Of a stretch of DNA of 64,000 nt, positions 44,821-56,504 are shown piece by piece. The translations under genes were made by a program, and so were the position numbers. The first letter of the stretch is position 1. Each line of letters starts with the position of its first letter. Origin of the DNA: Semisulcospira habei (taxonomy: Eukaryota; Mollusca; Gastropoda; Semisulcospiridae); assembly GCA_036245525.1 (NCBI GenBank), contig BTPG01000005.1, positions 179,560,198 to 179,624,197 on the forward strand, read 5' to 3'. The notes below the pieces were generated by a model. The model saw only the letters and a list, made by a program, of their open reading frames with translations, was not told the origin of the DNA and searched no databases.

Positions 44821-45084
44821 AATTTATTTATATCATGGTATAGGTGATGGATTTCAAAAATTCATTTGTTTAATCAGATTATGACATTCTGAATTTGTTT
44901 GTTAAATTATGAACTGAAATGTCACCGAAACGTAAATTGTACTGTTTATTTCGTTGTTAAAATATAATATCTACATCATAATAGTGTGCCAAGGCAACAC
45001 GAACCGGCAGGAAACGAATTCAAGGTTAAACAAACTCAATGGCCGTTCAACTAAGGCCCAAAGTCCCTTCATGAAAAAATAAGG
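44821..45084. other. no gene seen
   Basis: AT-rich spacer. Confidence 0.4.
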
Positions 45085-45236
45085 GGGCAAACAGTAACAA
45101 CAAGAGGCATAGATCCTCAGGAACTCCGCTGATGCGGGTGCCCCTGAGGATCTATACCTCTTGCAGACAGATCTGTGTGTCTTCGTGACACCTCTTATGA
45201 TGATGAACTTTGGCCCCCTGGCAGTGACGTTCAAAG
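45085..45236. mobile_element. TH-C hairpin element, partial
   Basis: The hairpin AAGAGGCATAGATCCTCAGG pairs with CCTGAGGATCTATACCTCTT; the CAGG/CCTG change is present in both arms. Terminal TTAA ends are lost, but CTGGCAGTGACG remains. Confidence 0.72.
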
Positions 45237-45633
45237 CACAAGGTGCGGGGGTTGTTGACAGCTGTATTGTTTTGTAAAAGCAGCCTATGCCGGAAGTAAA
45301 CGTTAGGACGAAGTAATTTGAGTCAAGAAATTTCGCTTCATTGCTAGCAGAAAAAAAAAAGGTATAGGGTGCAGAGAAACAGTTATCTAAAATGATGTCG
45401 GCGAAGTTCCTTCGCTCTGTACTCATGTCTTTTCAGTGTGGTTACTACCAGAGTACAATTTGTGTCGCCTAAGTGTCAGCTGTCTGTGAGGTCAAAAGAA
45501 CTTGTATTGTGTTCCGCGACAAAGCCCTACGTCAGTTCCAGGATTTTGCGACCACGTGGCCGCGATCCGAGTGTAGGTTCATTCAGAATGTAGGTGAAAG
45601 TCGGAAAATATGCACCACTGAGCATTTTGATAG
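45237..45633. other. no gene assigned
   Basis: A short frame at about 45490-45633 reads RKICTTEHF, weakly like the end of a THAP finger, but lacks the rest of the domain. Confidence 0.3.
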
Positions 45634-45844
45634 TTAACCCCTTCACTCCCGATAAAAAATAGACACCACACTAGTGCAAGAGGTATAGATCCTCATGAGC
45701 CCCCGCAATAGCGGGGGCTCGTGAGGATCTATGCCTCTTGCTAAGACCAATTTGTACCGATGTTTCTTGGACAGTTTTGGCTTCTGGTCGTTAAATGAAC
45801 AATGATTTCAGAAAATGCATGTACAATGGCAGGGAAGGGGTTAA
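45634..45844. mobile_element. TH-C hairpin element, complete
   Basis: TTAA at both ends, CCCCTTCACTCCCG and GGCAGGGAAGGGG. The flank shares GAAAATGCATGTACA-type sequence with the copy at 21082. Confidence 0.88.
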
Positions 45845-46348
45845 AACCATCAAGACTACTTTTTTCCATCACTGTTTTGCCCATTGCATTTGTTATCTTG
45901 TAGCTTACAAGATCTACAGTCTTTGATTTCATTTGCAATTATAGCATTCGCGGTGCTACCTGTCACTCTTTTCAGACACTACACGCAACTGATACAATTT
46001 ATATCAAAACAAATACTGAATAGTTTAGCATCTCTGGGATGATCTTGAATTTTTTTTTCAGATGTTCACCAATAATGCTCAGAGGAACCCTTCACTCAGA
46101 CCTGGCCACATTGCCCGTAACTTCCAGGATAGCATGCAGTGGAGCGCGATTAAAAAAACTTTTGTCACATAAACTGGATATTTAAAAAAAAAACAAAAAA
46201 AAACTCATAGCTGTGGGTCTTCGAGTTAGAGAGGTCCTTTTAGAGTTATTGTCATACACAACAAAGTACGCAAGACGCTAGTGTATGCTCTGTAGAGTCA
46301 ATCCAGCCGTCAAACTGGCATAGCATAAAACAGGGATCAAACAACAGG
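45845..46348. other. no gene seen
   Basis: AT-rich spacer with A-runs. Confidence 0.4.
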
Positions 46349-47157
46349 TTGTGCCCCGATTTTGAAGCCGATTCCGATACGATTGCGATCGGATGACGTC
46401 AATTATCCGATCCGGTCCCAATCGGCTGGGAATCGGGTGTCTAGAACCTGCTCTATTTTTCCGATCCGAATCGGCCCCGAACGTAAGCTTCAACCAATCA
46501 GAGCGCGTCTCGCAAAGCACGTCGTTTCAGTTTGAAAATGGCGGAAGATCAGTACCACAATCGTTGCCGATGTCTCGGCCGCCTCTTCCGGAATATGATG
46601 CAAAACTGCTGATAATGCAAGCACATCATCATCGCTGTCAAAACTAGCAGCCATTTTGCAGAAACAGGTACGACTTTGATCTTCGGTTCAAACCGGTCGG
46701 CTAAACAAGTGGGAAGTGTGGTTGGTTGGTTGGTTGGTTAGTACGGGTTTAACGTCCACAGCACCGAGGTGATCATGGACGGCCCTGACGGGCGGGTTAT
46801 GGGGGACAGGGAAATCTATTGCCTATGGAGTACGACCTGAACACTGATCAACTCAGGCGCACTCCAACTGTGCCACTTTGATTTACCAGGACCTTTCAAC
46901 GGACATGCTATTGCCGAACAAATCCGTTTTTCCCCCCTGGATTGTGAGTCCAGCTACCGGGGCCGGGACGGGATTGGAACCCACGACCCGGCGATTCCCT
47001 TCGCTCTCCTGCTCCAACGTTTAACCGCCTGAGCTATTTCGGACTCTCTTCGGGAAGTGTGTGGCAGTGCACACGTTTTTATAGTCCGACCCGATCACCT
47101 ACCGATTCGAAACTGATCGGGAATCGGCCTCAAAATCGGGCATGTGTCTCGGGGCCT
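46349..47157. mobile_element. second PIF/Harbinger-like MITE, SINE-interrupted
   Basis: Matches 5937-6447 (CCGATTTTGAAGCCGATTCC, AATCGGCTGGGAATCGG, AAAATGGCGGAAGATCAGT, right end CGGGGCCT). The left terminus is truncated. A SINE occupies 46721-47051. Confidence 0.8.
46721..47051 (-). mobile_element. tRNA-derived SINE, full length
   Basis: On the minus strand the head at 47051 reads into TAGCTCAGGCGG (A box, 47025-47036) and GGGTTCCAATCCC (B box, 46970-46982). The body ends GACGTTAAACCC, then an (AACC)n tail. A 10-bp target duplication GGGAAGTGTG lies at 46711-46720 and 47052-47061. RNA polymerase III could transcribe it; mobilisation would rely on a LINE. Confidence 0.9.
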
Positions 47158-47371
47158 TTAACTCATTCAGCCCGACGGCCGTATTTCCCAAATTTTGGAG
47201 GCGTCATCTAATGACTATGCACCAGCTGCACAAGATGAATCGACCATGATACTTCAAGGGCAGTGCCAGATTAGCTTGGCGCCGACAGGCGCCAAGCTAA
47301 TCTGGCACTACCCTTGAAGTATCATGGTCGACCCATCTCTTGCTGTAGTGCGTCAGGGCTGAATGGGATAA
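47158..47371. mobile_element. TH-A hairpin element
   Basis: TTAA at the left directly abuts the MITE end; ATAA at the right. Both arms carry GATACTTC/GAAGTATC rather than GATAATTC/GAATTATC. Confidence 0.87.
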
Positions 47372-47887
47372 AAACATTAAACCATGGGTGATGGTGAGTA
47401 ATGCCCCGAGACTTGCTCTTGACACCCAGTTCGGCAGAGCATGGAAGAGAGAACATGTGTTTCAAAAGCAGTCGCGGCTCCTAAATTATCACAACTTAGG
47501 GTTTCACTTCAGTATACTTCATGAATTCCAACAATGAAAATTATACATTTTTTTTATGGTCGGTTATTATGAACCTTTGCTCTTGTTCATGTATATCCGT
47601 GTATGTCCGGGTATTCAAGGCATTCAAACTGACAAAAAATGACAGATTACGCAGGTCTATGGGCTAACAGGTCACTCACCAATAAATATCATTTGTTTTG
47701 GGCTGCCTATAGAACTTTTTGTGCTTTTTGCGCTTGCTACAGGAAGCCTGAAGAGGTTTGACACATTGTGGTCAACACAACTGACTTGGATCTTGATCAT
47801 ATTGCTTTGAATTGGCGAGTATCCAAGAGGATACGTGAGTACTTTATTCTCTAAGAGGCAAGCGATGTTCACTGTAGGCTAAATGTA
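47372..47887. other. no gene seen
   Basis: AT-rich spacer; nothing recognised. Confidence 0.4.
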
Positions 47888-47992
47888 TACTGACAAGCAA
47901 AAGAAATGCGACATGCTTGGAATCATCGGAAACACATTAGAGTATCCGATGATTCCAGTGATGTCGCATTATTTTTTGCTCGTCAGTAGGCC
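47888..47992. mobile_element. Tc1/mariner-like MITE (tentative)
   Basis: TATA-CTGACAAGCAAAAG at the left mirrors TTTTTTGCTCGTCAG at the right, flanked by TA-rich sequence. Inner arms GGAATCATCGGA/TCCGATGATTCC are perfect. Confidence 0.6.
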
Positions 47993-48282
47993 TATATGAC
48001 GCCTCGGTAGTACATGTACGTATCGATGAAGCGTTTTTCATGAATTGAACCAACTTATCTAAAATAAACAACAATAATAATAATAACAATAATAATGAGC
48101 ATTTGTGTAAACTAGAGCTCTGTGCGCTTCACAGGAAACTACTACTTCTAATTATTAATTACAAAAACAAAACACAGAAACATAGAAACAAAAAATACTG
48201 CACATTACCTAATATACTAATTACCCACAATCATGTACCCATCTACAAATCATGTCATTTAATAGAAGTGTTGCAAAGAAAC
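47993..48282. other. no gene seen
   Basis: Includes AATAAT repeats near 48070-48100. Confidence 0.4.
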
Positions 48283-48336
48283 ACACACACACACGCACAC
48301 ACACGCGTACACACACGCACACACACACACACACAG

Positions 48337-48374
<38 letters not shown>

Positions 48375-48382
48375 GAGGGCGA

Positions 48383-48447
<65 letters not shown>

Positions 48448-48480
48448 AACACACATACACCCACACCCACACACACACAT
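48283..48480. repeat. (CA)n microsatellite
   Basis: CA repeats with ACGCGAGGGCGAGCGC interruption. Confidence 0.96.
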
Positions 48481-48937
48481 TGCTACATACAGCTACATAT
48501 TGTAAATAGATGACATGATGGTGAATCAGTAGGAAGACGTTGACACTGTTAACACAATCAAAACGCACTGCATCAGGATATGCGGCTGTATGCCGTATCG
48601 AATATGTTAATGGCTGAGGCATCGTGATAAACGCATCTATGAACAGTCCTCTGGGGATATTACACGTACTATCAAAGCAGAATAAAGTGGTGCGTCTGGG
48701 GAGAGGGGGGAGGGGGCGGGGGGTGGGGGCGGGGTGGTGGGGTGGGTTGTGATTGAGAATTTTATTATTTTGTTTTCCTCGTACGAATTTTCCGCGCCCG
48801 TAAGTGTGTTGTGAACGTCAACAAAAACGTGTGAATGATCAGCGACAAAGCGAGATGACGCATGTGTTGAAATAGATCCTTGTCCGTGAACGCAGTGATT
48901 GATGTCAAAGATCAAAACAAAGGTGATGGGTATGCCT
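48481..48937. other. no gene seen
   Basis: Contains a G-rich run at about 48698-48746. Confidence 0.4.
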
Positions 48938-49002
48938 GTGCTGGTCTGTGATGTTGGACCTTACGGTTTTTAGCCGTAAGGTCCAAAATCGCCGACCAGC
49001 AC
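48938..49002. repeat. hairpin family F
   Basis: GTGCTGGTCTGTGATGTTGG..CCTTACGG pairs with CCGTAAGG..CCGACCAGCAC around TTTTTAG. Confidence 0.82.
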
Positions 49003-49255
49003 ATTTGTCAGTTAAAGTTCCTTATTCGGTGTGGGTGGCGCAGGTACCTGGAACGTGTTTATTGGGTGATTTTGCCGCTGATACGAAAACGGTAACGGAT
49101 CGTTTAACATTTTGTGGGTGCAAGAGCGGATGTGCGTGGTGAGAATGACACGAGTACGGACACGGAACACACACTGTGTGACAGCCTTGTCATTAAACTG
49201 GAAAAGAAAGATTGATGTGAAACACCAAAATGATGCTGCAATTTTCACATCAGAT

Positions 49256-49473
49256 TTAACTCATTCAGCCTGACGGCCGTATTTCCCAAATTTTGGAGAC
49301 GTCATCTAATGACTATGCACCAGCTGCAGGAGATGGTTGGACCATGATAATTCAAGGGCAGTGCCAGATTAGCTTGGCGCCGACAGGCGCCAAGCTAATC
49401 TGGCACTGCCTTTGAATTATCAGTCATGGTCGACCCATCTCTGGCTGTAGTGCGTCAGGGCTGAATGGGTTAA
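49256..49473. mobile_element. TH-A hairpin element, complete
   Basis: TTAA at both ends. The right arm has a small duplication (TTATCAGTCATGG). Confidence 0.87.
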
Positions 49474-49498
49474 TAAGGTTAGCTAGGCGTACGTTAAG

Positions 49499-49685
49499 TT
49501 AACCTGTTCAGTTCCATATGACGCAAAATATGTTCTGCAATCTTCGTTAATTCAACACCAAATTCCTTAAATGTCCAAGGAACATGGATTCAAAGTGGTG
49601 CCTCAGCAAGAGACATAGATCCTCATGAGTCCTCGCAACTGCGGGGGCTCATTAGGATCTATACCTCTTGCATTTGGTTCAGAAA
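49499..49685. mobile_element. TH-C hairpin element, right end lost
   Basis: TTAA-CCTGTTCAGTTCC left. The hairpin is canonical (GAGTCCTCGCAACTGCGGGG). The element stops at CTTGCATTTGG, where LINE sequence begins. Confidence 0.75.
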
Positions 49686-49935
49686 CACTCTCTCTCCTCC
49701 TTCCAGTCCGCCCACAAAACTCACCTCTTTCAACAGTTCTAGCACTATATCACCACACTCCCCACCCCAAGCTGACCGTCGTAATGTATTTTCACTATTT
49801 GTGGTACGTGAGTCATTGTCTAAAGCGTGCGCATGCGTGTGCGAGTTGTGAGTGCGCGCTTAGAGTTATAATTATTATAAGATAAGCGCATTATAAATAC
49901 CGTAATTATTATTATTATTATTATTATTATTATTT
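49686..49935 (+). mobile_element. L2-like LINE 3' end
   Basis: The frame LSSFQSAHKTHLFQQF and stop match the conserved RT C-terminus of L2/CR1 elements. The UTR contains AAGCGCATTATAAATACCG and ends in (ATT)n at 49902-49935. Confidence 0.7.
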
Positions 49936-50146
49936 TGGTTGGTGTTTACATTTTCTGGACGGGTTAGGGAGAAATTATAGAGCATACGCACGTTATGGTT
50001 GCGATAATGGGCATGTACTTGTCCCGATCATCTGCGATGATACCGGAGTGGTCGACTCTGCAAAGTAACTGAAGCATTAAAATCCTGATTGTGGTGTTTA
50101 CCATGACAAACTTGGAAGCGCATACATATAAATACGCACGAAAAAA

Positions 50147-50150
50147 ACAC

Positions 50151-50228
<78 letters not shown>
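50147..50228. repeat. (CA)n microsatellite
   Basis: Pure CA tract. Confidence 0.96.
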
Positions 50229-50229
<1 letters not shown>

Positions 50230-50311
50230 CCGAACGTCGGGCATTACTACACTCAAGAAAAAACAAACGTTGATATCCAAACAAATAACCCCTATCAGCG
50301 TAAAACGGCAA

Positions 50312-50478
<167 letters not shown>

Positions 50479-50561
50479 ATACTACTGTCGCAGGGAAGTA
50501 ACTGTCAAACGCTAAGACGCAGCAATCACTACTGATGCATTACTTTCCCTTTCATCAATCC

Positions 50562-50706
50562 AGACCAAAAGGTGACTGCCAAAGCGTGTAAAATGCAAAG
50601 AAGTACCCAACGGAGAAAGAAACACGCTTAGAAAAGACGGGTACAACACAATTTGTGTTGTACCCGTCTTTTCTAAGCGTGTTTCTTTCTCTGTTGGGTA
50701 CTTCTT
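50562..50706. mobile_element. compact palindrome of the 10782 repeat
   Basis: ATCCAGACCAAAAGGTGAC leads into GAAGTACCCAACGG..TACAACACAA and its inverse with no spacer (50600-50705). It is the same repeat as the nested foldback, but lacks the ATTAATATTTCGGG part. Confidence 0.82.
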
Positions 50707-51017
50707 TCTCTTTCATCGACTGGTCCCAAACATTTTACACCACGGTGAATAGAAGAAAAGAAAGAAGCAAAAAAAAAAAAAAAAAAAGGGGGAGGGGGGG
50801 GGGGGGGGAGGGAGGGTGCGGGGGTGGTTGGGGAGGGGGAAGGGGGGGGGGGAGAAGAGAGAGGGTGGTTGGGTAATACAGCTCAGAAGACAAGATGGAT
50901 TATCTGGGAAAGTTAAAAGGTTGTGCCGGAATAGCCTTTTGCTAGGGCGTTGATGCTGACCAAGAATGTTACTAACAAACCCCAGCTGGTATTACCTCCC
51001 AGGGGAGGACGGATGGA
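50707..51017. other. G-rich spacer
   Basis: A-run followed by G-rich DNA at 50786-50860; no gene seen. Confidence 0.5.
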
Positions 51018-51228
51018 CTTTCACTGCCCCTTCCATGCCAGTGAACGCAGATTGTGGTTTGGAAATCACCGTAAAGATAATGTCAAAGGTCCCCAGGAAC
51101 ATACATACAAGATGATTTCACCAAGAGGCATAGATCCTCATGAGCACCCGCAGATGCGGGTGCTCAAGAGGATCTATGTCTCTTGAATTTGGATCGGGTT
51201 CGCTTTTTCTCGGTAGTGAAGACGTTAA
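51018..51228. mobile_element. TH-C hairpin element
   Basis: The left TTAA is lost (CCCCTTCCATGCCAG remains); TTAA at 51225-51228. Both arms have GAGCACCCGCA/TGCGGGTGCTC in place of GAGCCCCCGCA. Confidence 0.83.
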
Positions 51229-51291
51229 CAGGTGCAGAGGTAGTACTAACTGATTCAGGAGTGTAATGCCTCTCAGGAAATAATAATTATA

Positions 51292-51834
<543 letters not shown>

Positions 51835-51925
51835 ACGAACTCGTCCCGTCTCACGCAAGAGGCATAGATTTTCAGGGGCTCCGGCACTGCAGGGGCTCAT
51901 GAGAATCTACGCCTCTTGGAACAGT
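51835..51925. mobile_element. TH-C hairpin remnant
   Basis: GCAAGAGGCATAGATTTTCA pairs with GAGAATCTACGCCTCTTG. The centre is decayed (CTCCGGCACTGCAGGGG). Confidence 0.65.
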
Positions 51926-52097
51926 AAGTAGGGGGTAACAACTGAGGGTGCGACTGCGTGGTCAGAGAGGTGATGACTGGTTGATCGACTATTATACGGA
52001 GACATAAAAAGCAACTTATATTAGAAATACGTGTATCAGCTCTAGTACCAATGGACAGTTCCTATTCCGCCACCGTCTCCTCAACTTCCAGTGTCAA

Positions 52098-52098
<1 letters not shown>

Positions 52099-52187
<89 letters not shown>

Positions 52188-52200
52188 AATAAATAAATAA
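52099..52200. repeat. (ATA)n then (AAAT)n microsatellite
   Basis: ATA array to about 52178, then ATAA units. Confidence 0.97.
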
Positions 52201-52335
52201 ACCGACCGGAATATATCAAGGATACTCAGTCCCTGATAAGTTCGGTTTGAAGTGATCAATGTACACTCTGCGCCGAAGAATCGGAGTACGCTGGAAACCC
52301 GTTTGAGTTTCACGGGAAAGGGCCCGTCTGCATTT

Positions 52336-52470
52336 TAATCCATTTAGCCCCAACGCCCTACAGCAAGAGATGGATACTCATACCATGAAAATTCAAGGGT
52401 AGTGCCAGATTAGCTTGGCGCCTTTAGACGTCAAGCTAATCTGGCACTACCCTTGAATTACCCTTATTGA
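52336..52470. mobile_element. TH-A hairpin element, right end lost
   Basis: TTAA-TCCATTTAGCCCC left. The hairpin ends at CCCTTGAATTACCC and the right terminus is missing. Confidence 0.72.
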
Positions 52471-52637
52471 ATGACCTATTTCAAGGATCCACAGACAGAT
52501 TACTTGACTATGTTCAACATTGCGCCAGAAACGTATGCCGTCACAGAATGTTGCTGCATGTTGTAGACCGAAACATATTGGTTACTGGAACGTCTACGTT
52601 GTTTATTGGTTGTTGTTGGGTATTTTTTTCAGGAAGA

Positions 52638-53139
52638 TTAACTCATTGTGCCCGTGGTACCAAATACCCACATTTCGGAGTTATCCTCTGAGAACTGCAT
52701 TACAATTCAGGAGACAGATCGACCATGATAGTTCAAGGGTGGTGGCAGAATAGATAGGCGCCTATAGGCACCAAGCTATTGTGCCACCACCCTTGAACAA
52801 TCATGGTATGGTCGAACCACATCTTGCTGTGGTGTGGTGGTTGGTTGGTTAGTTCGGGTTTAACGTCCACATCACCGAAGTGATCATGGACGGTCCTGAC
52901 GGGCGGGTTATGGGGGACAGGGAAATCGATTGCCTATGAAGTACGACCTGAACACTGATCAACTCAGGCGCACTTCAACTGTGCCACTTTGATTTACCAG
53001 GACCTTTCAACGGACATGCTATTGAACAAATCCGTCCCCCCCCCCCCCAACCCCCCCCCCCCCCCCCCATTTGTGAGTCCAGCTACCGGGGCCGGGACGG
53101 GATGTGTCGCTGTGGTGTGTCGCGGACAGATTGAGATAC
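52638..53139. mobile_element. TH-B hairpin element interrupted by a SINE
   Basis: TTAA-CTCATTGTGCCCG left. The hairpin is at about 52717-52810 and the element resumes after the SINE at 53120, ending near AGATTGAGATA. The right arm has a small duplication (CATGGTATGG). Confidence 0.78.
52837..53108 (-). mobile_element. tRNA-derived SINE, 5' truncated
   Basis: Same family as the copy at 46721, on the minus strand with an (AACC)n tail at 52837. It stops inside the B box, so the polymerase III promoter is lost. The target duplication GCTGTGGTGTG is at 52826-52836 and 53109-53119. A C-run of about 30 replaces part of the body at 53037-53069. Confidence 0.88.
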
Positions 53140-53544
53140 ACGACAGTCTTGTGAGAGAGACCGCCCTTCACGCGACACACGCACACGCGCACGTAAACAC
53201 GCACACACAGTTCAGTTCAATCAAAACGGGATCTCTGCGCTCGAAAAGGCCCATACGCGCTCCACCCCACCCATCAGAAGTCTTCCCAGAGTTCCTTTTG
53301 ATATCTAACAATTATTGTTGTGGTTATTTCTCATGTCCTTTGAAGTCTGCCCTCTGCCTTTCTTCACACCTCTGCTCCAGAGGCGATCGACTATGTGGTG
53401 CCCTCGGCTCTGTTCCTAGAAATGCTTTCTCACACACGCGCACGCACGTACACATGCACGCACGCAAGCAAGCACGCACGTACACACTCACGCACGCACG
53501 CACTCATAAACACATATACACACAAACGCACACACACGCACACA

Positions 53545-53576
<32 letters not shown>

Positions 53577-53859
53577 CACACGGGTGAGGAAAGGGGGGGG
53601 GGGGCAGTGTTTGGGCCGCGCACATCATTAAAATTTTGGCTCCAAATTTGATGTTTCCAAGGCAAGTGACCAGCAGCTCTCTAAATTCCAACCTAAAAAA
53701 ATAGAACAACAGTGGAAAAACACAAACTCGGCTTTTTTTTTTCTAATCCAGAAAAAGACTGTTGTCTGTCGTGCAGTCCTGGGGAGAGAAAAACAAATTG
53801 CCACATGGGGTCCTATGCCACTCAGTTCATTAGAACTCCCAAAACATGCTATACAGTGA
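53140..53859. repeat. CA/CGCACG-rich spacer
   Basis: Microsatellite-like CACGCA DNA at 53170-53210 and 53430-53582. The rest is mixed. No gene is seen. Confidence 0.7.
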
Positions 53860-54330
53860 GAACACGTTCTTTTGAAATACAGCAACCGTCAGCGAAAGGC
53901 ATGGATCCTCATGAGCCCCCGTGTATGAAGATCCGTACCTTTTGTTTCATTTATCTACATCTGTGTTTTTATCACAAAGAAGTTATGAGACTTGATGTTT
54001 AAGATTGAATGAACACACTCTTTTGAAATACAACACCCGTCAGCAAAAGGCATGGATCCTCATGAGCCCCCGCATACGCGGGGGCTCATGATGATCTATG
54101 CCTTTTTCATAATCATCTTCATCTGTGTTTCTCTCACGGAGAAGTTATGAGACGTTCTGTTGAAAGATTGACAGAACACACTCTTTTGAAATACAGCAAA
54201 AGGCATGGATCATCATGAGCCCCCGCATATGCGGGGGCTCATGAGGATCCACGCCTTTTGCTAAAATTATCTGCGTCTGTGTTCCTATCCCGGAGATGCT
54301 TATGAGGCGTCCTGTTCAAGATTGAAAGGT
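53860..54330. repeat. tandem triplication of a TH-C core
   Basis: Three units begin CTTTTGAAATACA at about 53867, 54017 and 54183. Each is followed by an AAAGGCATGGATC hairpin. Unit 1 has lost half its hairpin; units 2 and 3 have complete GAGCCCCCGCATA..GCGGGGGCTC stems. Confidence 0.85.
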
Positions 54331-54814
54331 GATTGTCGCGAAGAGCCCTCCGCAGCACACGAATGACAGTGAGAAGCATATCAGTGGTGACAGGTCTCCA
54401 AAGGACGAAACCCGGACAGTTCCTCCATCTGAAAGGCACAGACGAATGTTGGTCAAGGTAACGTACAGTACAGAGCACTACAACAAATGTCGATATTTCC
54501 AAATTTGGTAGCTGTCATTTGAAGACTACAGTCATGACAGTTGAGATAGGCAGATCGATCTGACTATGTCAAGGGTGGCATTCTGGCACCGTCCTTGAAC
54601 TGATCGAACAGAGAAGTCACAGTTGAATGGGTGAAGTTAGATACCCAGGCTGATTATCCGTAGTGACTGACAGGGCTCGTGACAATTTATTACCATTATG
54701 ATTCCTTGCAGGAATCATCGCGACAACAAGCGCTGCTGACAGCCAAAGGGTTAAGGGAAAGTGACAATAAGATGAAGCATTCATGAATGGATTTCTGCAA
54801 CTGAAAACGTACAG
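54331..54814. other. spacer with decayed TH-B piece
   Basis: At about 54547-54606 CAGATCGATCTGACTATG and AAGGGTGGCATTCTGGCACC remain of a hairpin element. No gene is seen. Confidence 0.5.
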
Positions 54815-54905
54815 TTAAACAAACAAACAAACAAACAAACAACCAACCAACCAACCAACCAAACAAACAAACAAACAAACAAACAAACAAACAAACGAAC
54901 AAACA
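54815..54905. repeat. (CAAA)n/(CCAA)n tract
   Basis: Tetranucleotide repeats in three blocks. Confidence 0.95.
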
Positions 54906-55370
54906 TAAAGCACAGACAAACACAGATGTTTAAATAAAGTTTAAGGAAAATCCAAACAAAGAAAGAAAGGCAATTCATATGAACAATTATAATACAATAT
55001 ATGAAATAACTGTAATACATTGTATTGCGTATAAGCGTGTTTCTCTCTTTGTTGGGATTTTGTTTATTTGTAAATTTTATTAATCAATTTTTTGTTGATT
55101 TTACGCGCTTTGCAAACGCTTTAAGTTTAAAGGGTTGATAAAACGAGGCATTTTCAAATAAATGTAATAAATTGTGGCCTTAATAAACATGTTTCTTTCT
55201 TCGCTGGGATTCTCTTTGCATTTTACACGCTTGGTGGTCACTTTAAGTTTAACGATAAAATCAATGACAGAAGACATTGTCAAGTAAATGTAATAAACTG
55301 TGTTGTTATTCTTAATAAAAGCAGTTTTTTTCTTTGATTTTATTTTCATTTTACACACTTGGTACTCATA
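54906..55370. other. AT-rich spacer with repeat arms
   Basis: Pieces such as GTGTTTCTCTCTTTGTTGGG near 55036 and TTTTACACGCTTGGTGGTCA near 55220 are diverged copies of the 10782 repeat arm. No gene is seen. Confidence 0.55.
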
Positions 55371-55584
55371 TTAACTCATTCTACCCCAGACACACCATAG
55401 GAAGATAAGGATCGACCATGATAGTTCAAGGGTGATGCCAGAATAGCTTGGCGCCCATAGGCGCCAAGCTATTCTGGCATCACCCTTGAACTATCATGGT
55501 CGATCTGTGTTCTGCACTGCAGTGCAGTCTTCAGAGGACAACGGCAAAATTTAAGGATTTCGGTGTTGGGGCAGAATGAATTAA
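55371..55584. mobile_element. TH-B hairpin element, complete
   Basis: TTAA at both ends with CTCATTCTACCCC and GGGGCAGAATGAA. Arms are perfectly matched around GGCGCCCATAGGCGCC. It is the closest relative of the copy at 2755. Confidence 0.9.
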
Positions 55585-55922
55585 GTTGAATGACAAAACC
55601 GATGACGAAATAACTTCATGGTCCTCCTGCTGACGCCATCCCGGTCCATGAGGATCTGTTCCATTAGCAGATGGAAAGACAAGTGGTGACAGCGCGTCGC
55701 TAGTCTCTGTCAGCCAGTAATCGCTTGCCGCGTTCTCTTGTCACCCTTAGCGGCTGTTGGAAAAAGTAGGATCGTGGAAAAAAAAGGTTTAAAAAAAAAA
55801 AACTTGACTCGGGGGGAAAAAAAGCAACCAAAAATTGTGGGTAATTTTTCCGCGAGCTTTAGCTTCCAATTCAACAGCTTCTTTTCTTCTCTATCTCGAC
55901 AACTGGCGCTGGAAAGACTTCT
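55585..55922. other. no gene seen
   Basis: Mixed spacer with A-runs. Confidence 0.4.
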
Positions 55923-56133
55923 TTAACCCCTCCGCTGCCGGCAGCCAGAACTTGTCCATGAAACCACCACTGATAATCCAGAGTGTCTGAGGCACGCAGA
56001 TATGAATGAGGCCACCAAGAGGCATAGATCACAATGAGCCCCCCCGCGCATGCGGGGGCTCATGATAACCTATGCCTCTTGACTCCTGAGTGTTAATTAA
56101 CCATCAGTCGCGTTCCGGCAGTGACGGGGTTAA
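55923..56133. mobile_element. TH-C hairpin element, complete
   Basis: TTAA at both ends, CCCCTCCGCTGCCGG and CCGGCAGTGACGGGG. Centre CCCCCCCGCGCATGCGGGGG. Confidence 0.88.
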
Positions 56134-56358
56134 AAATTTCCTGAGATTTGTAAGGCTTGTGTGATTTTTTTTCTGTCTGACGACTTGCTGTTGGTTTTAT
56201 TTCCACGCCATTCAGTGGATTTATAGAAATGAACTGAGCTAGAATTTATCAGAGGACAGCTTGGGAGAGAAGAGGGACGGCGCAGCCGATCTGAATAAAA
56301 GCGAGGGACGGACAACGTATCTGCGTGGAAATTGGAAAGAGGGATAGGGAGAGGAAAT

Positions 56359-56399
<41 letters not shown>

Positions 56400-56504
56400 T
56401 CTGTGGCGTAGCAGAAAAAAAGTCACATCTTAATATTCTCGTGACGATCTTCCTGTGAGGAGCAGTGATGCAGGAGGAATTAGGATCCGATCTCTGCCAA
56501 ACAA
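56134..56504. other. spacer with poly-T
   Basis: A run of 39 T at 56360-56398; nothing else recognised. Confidence 0.6.

Noticed and set aside
45420..45640. Possible THAP zinc finger ending RKICTTEHF
   Set aside because: Spacing is C-X3-H rather than C-X2-H, the N-terminal cysteine pair is not in frame and a stop follows at once.
47025..47051. Functional tRNA gene
   Set aside because: A and B boxes are present, but the acceptor stem does not close and the sequence continues into a SINE body with AACC tail.
54000..54260. CRISPR-like array because of repeated GAGCCCCCGC units
   Set aside because: Only three units, each a palindromic transposon core with homologous flanks in place of unique spacers, in a eukaryotic genome.
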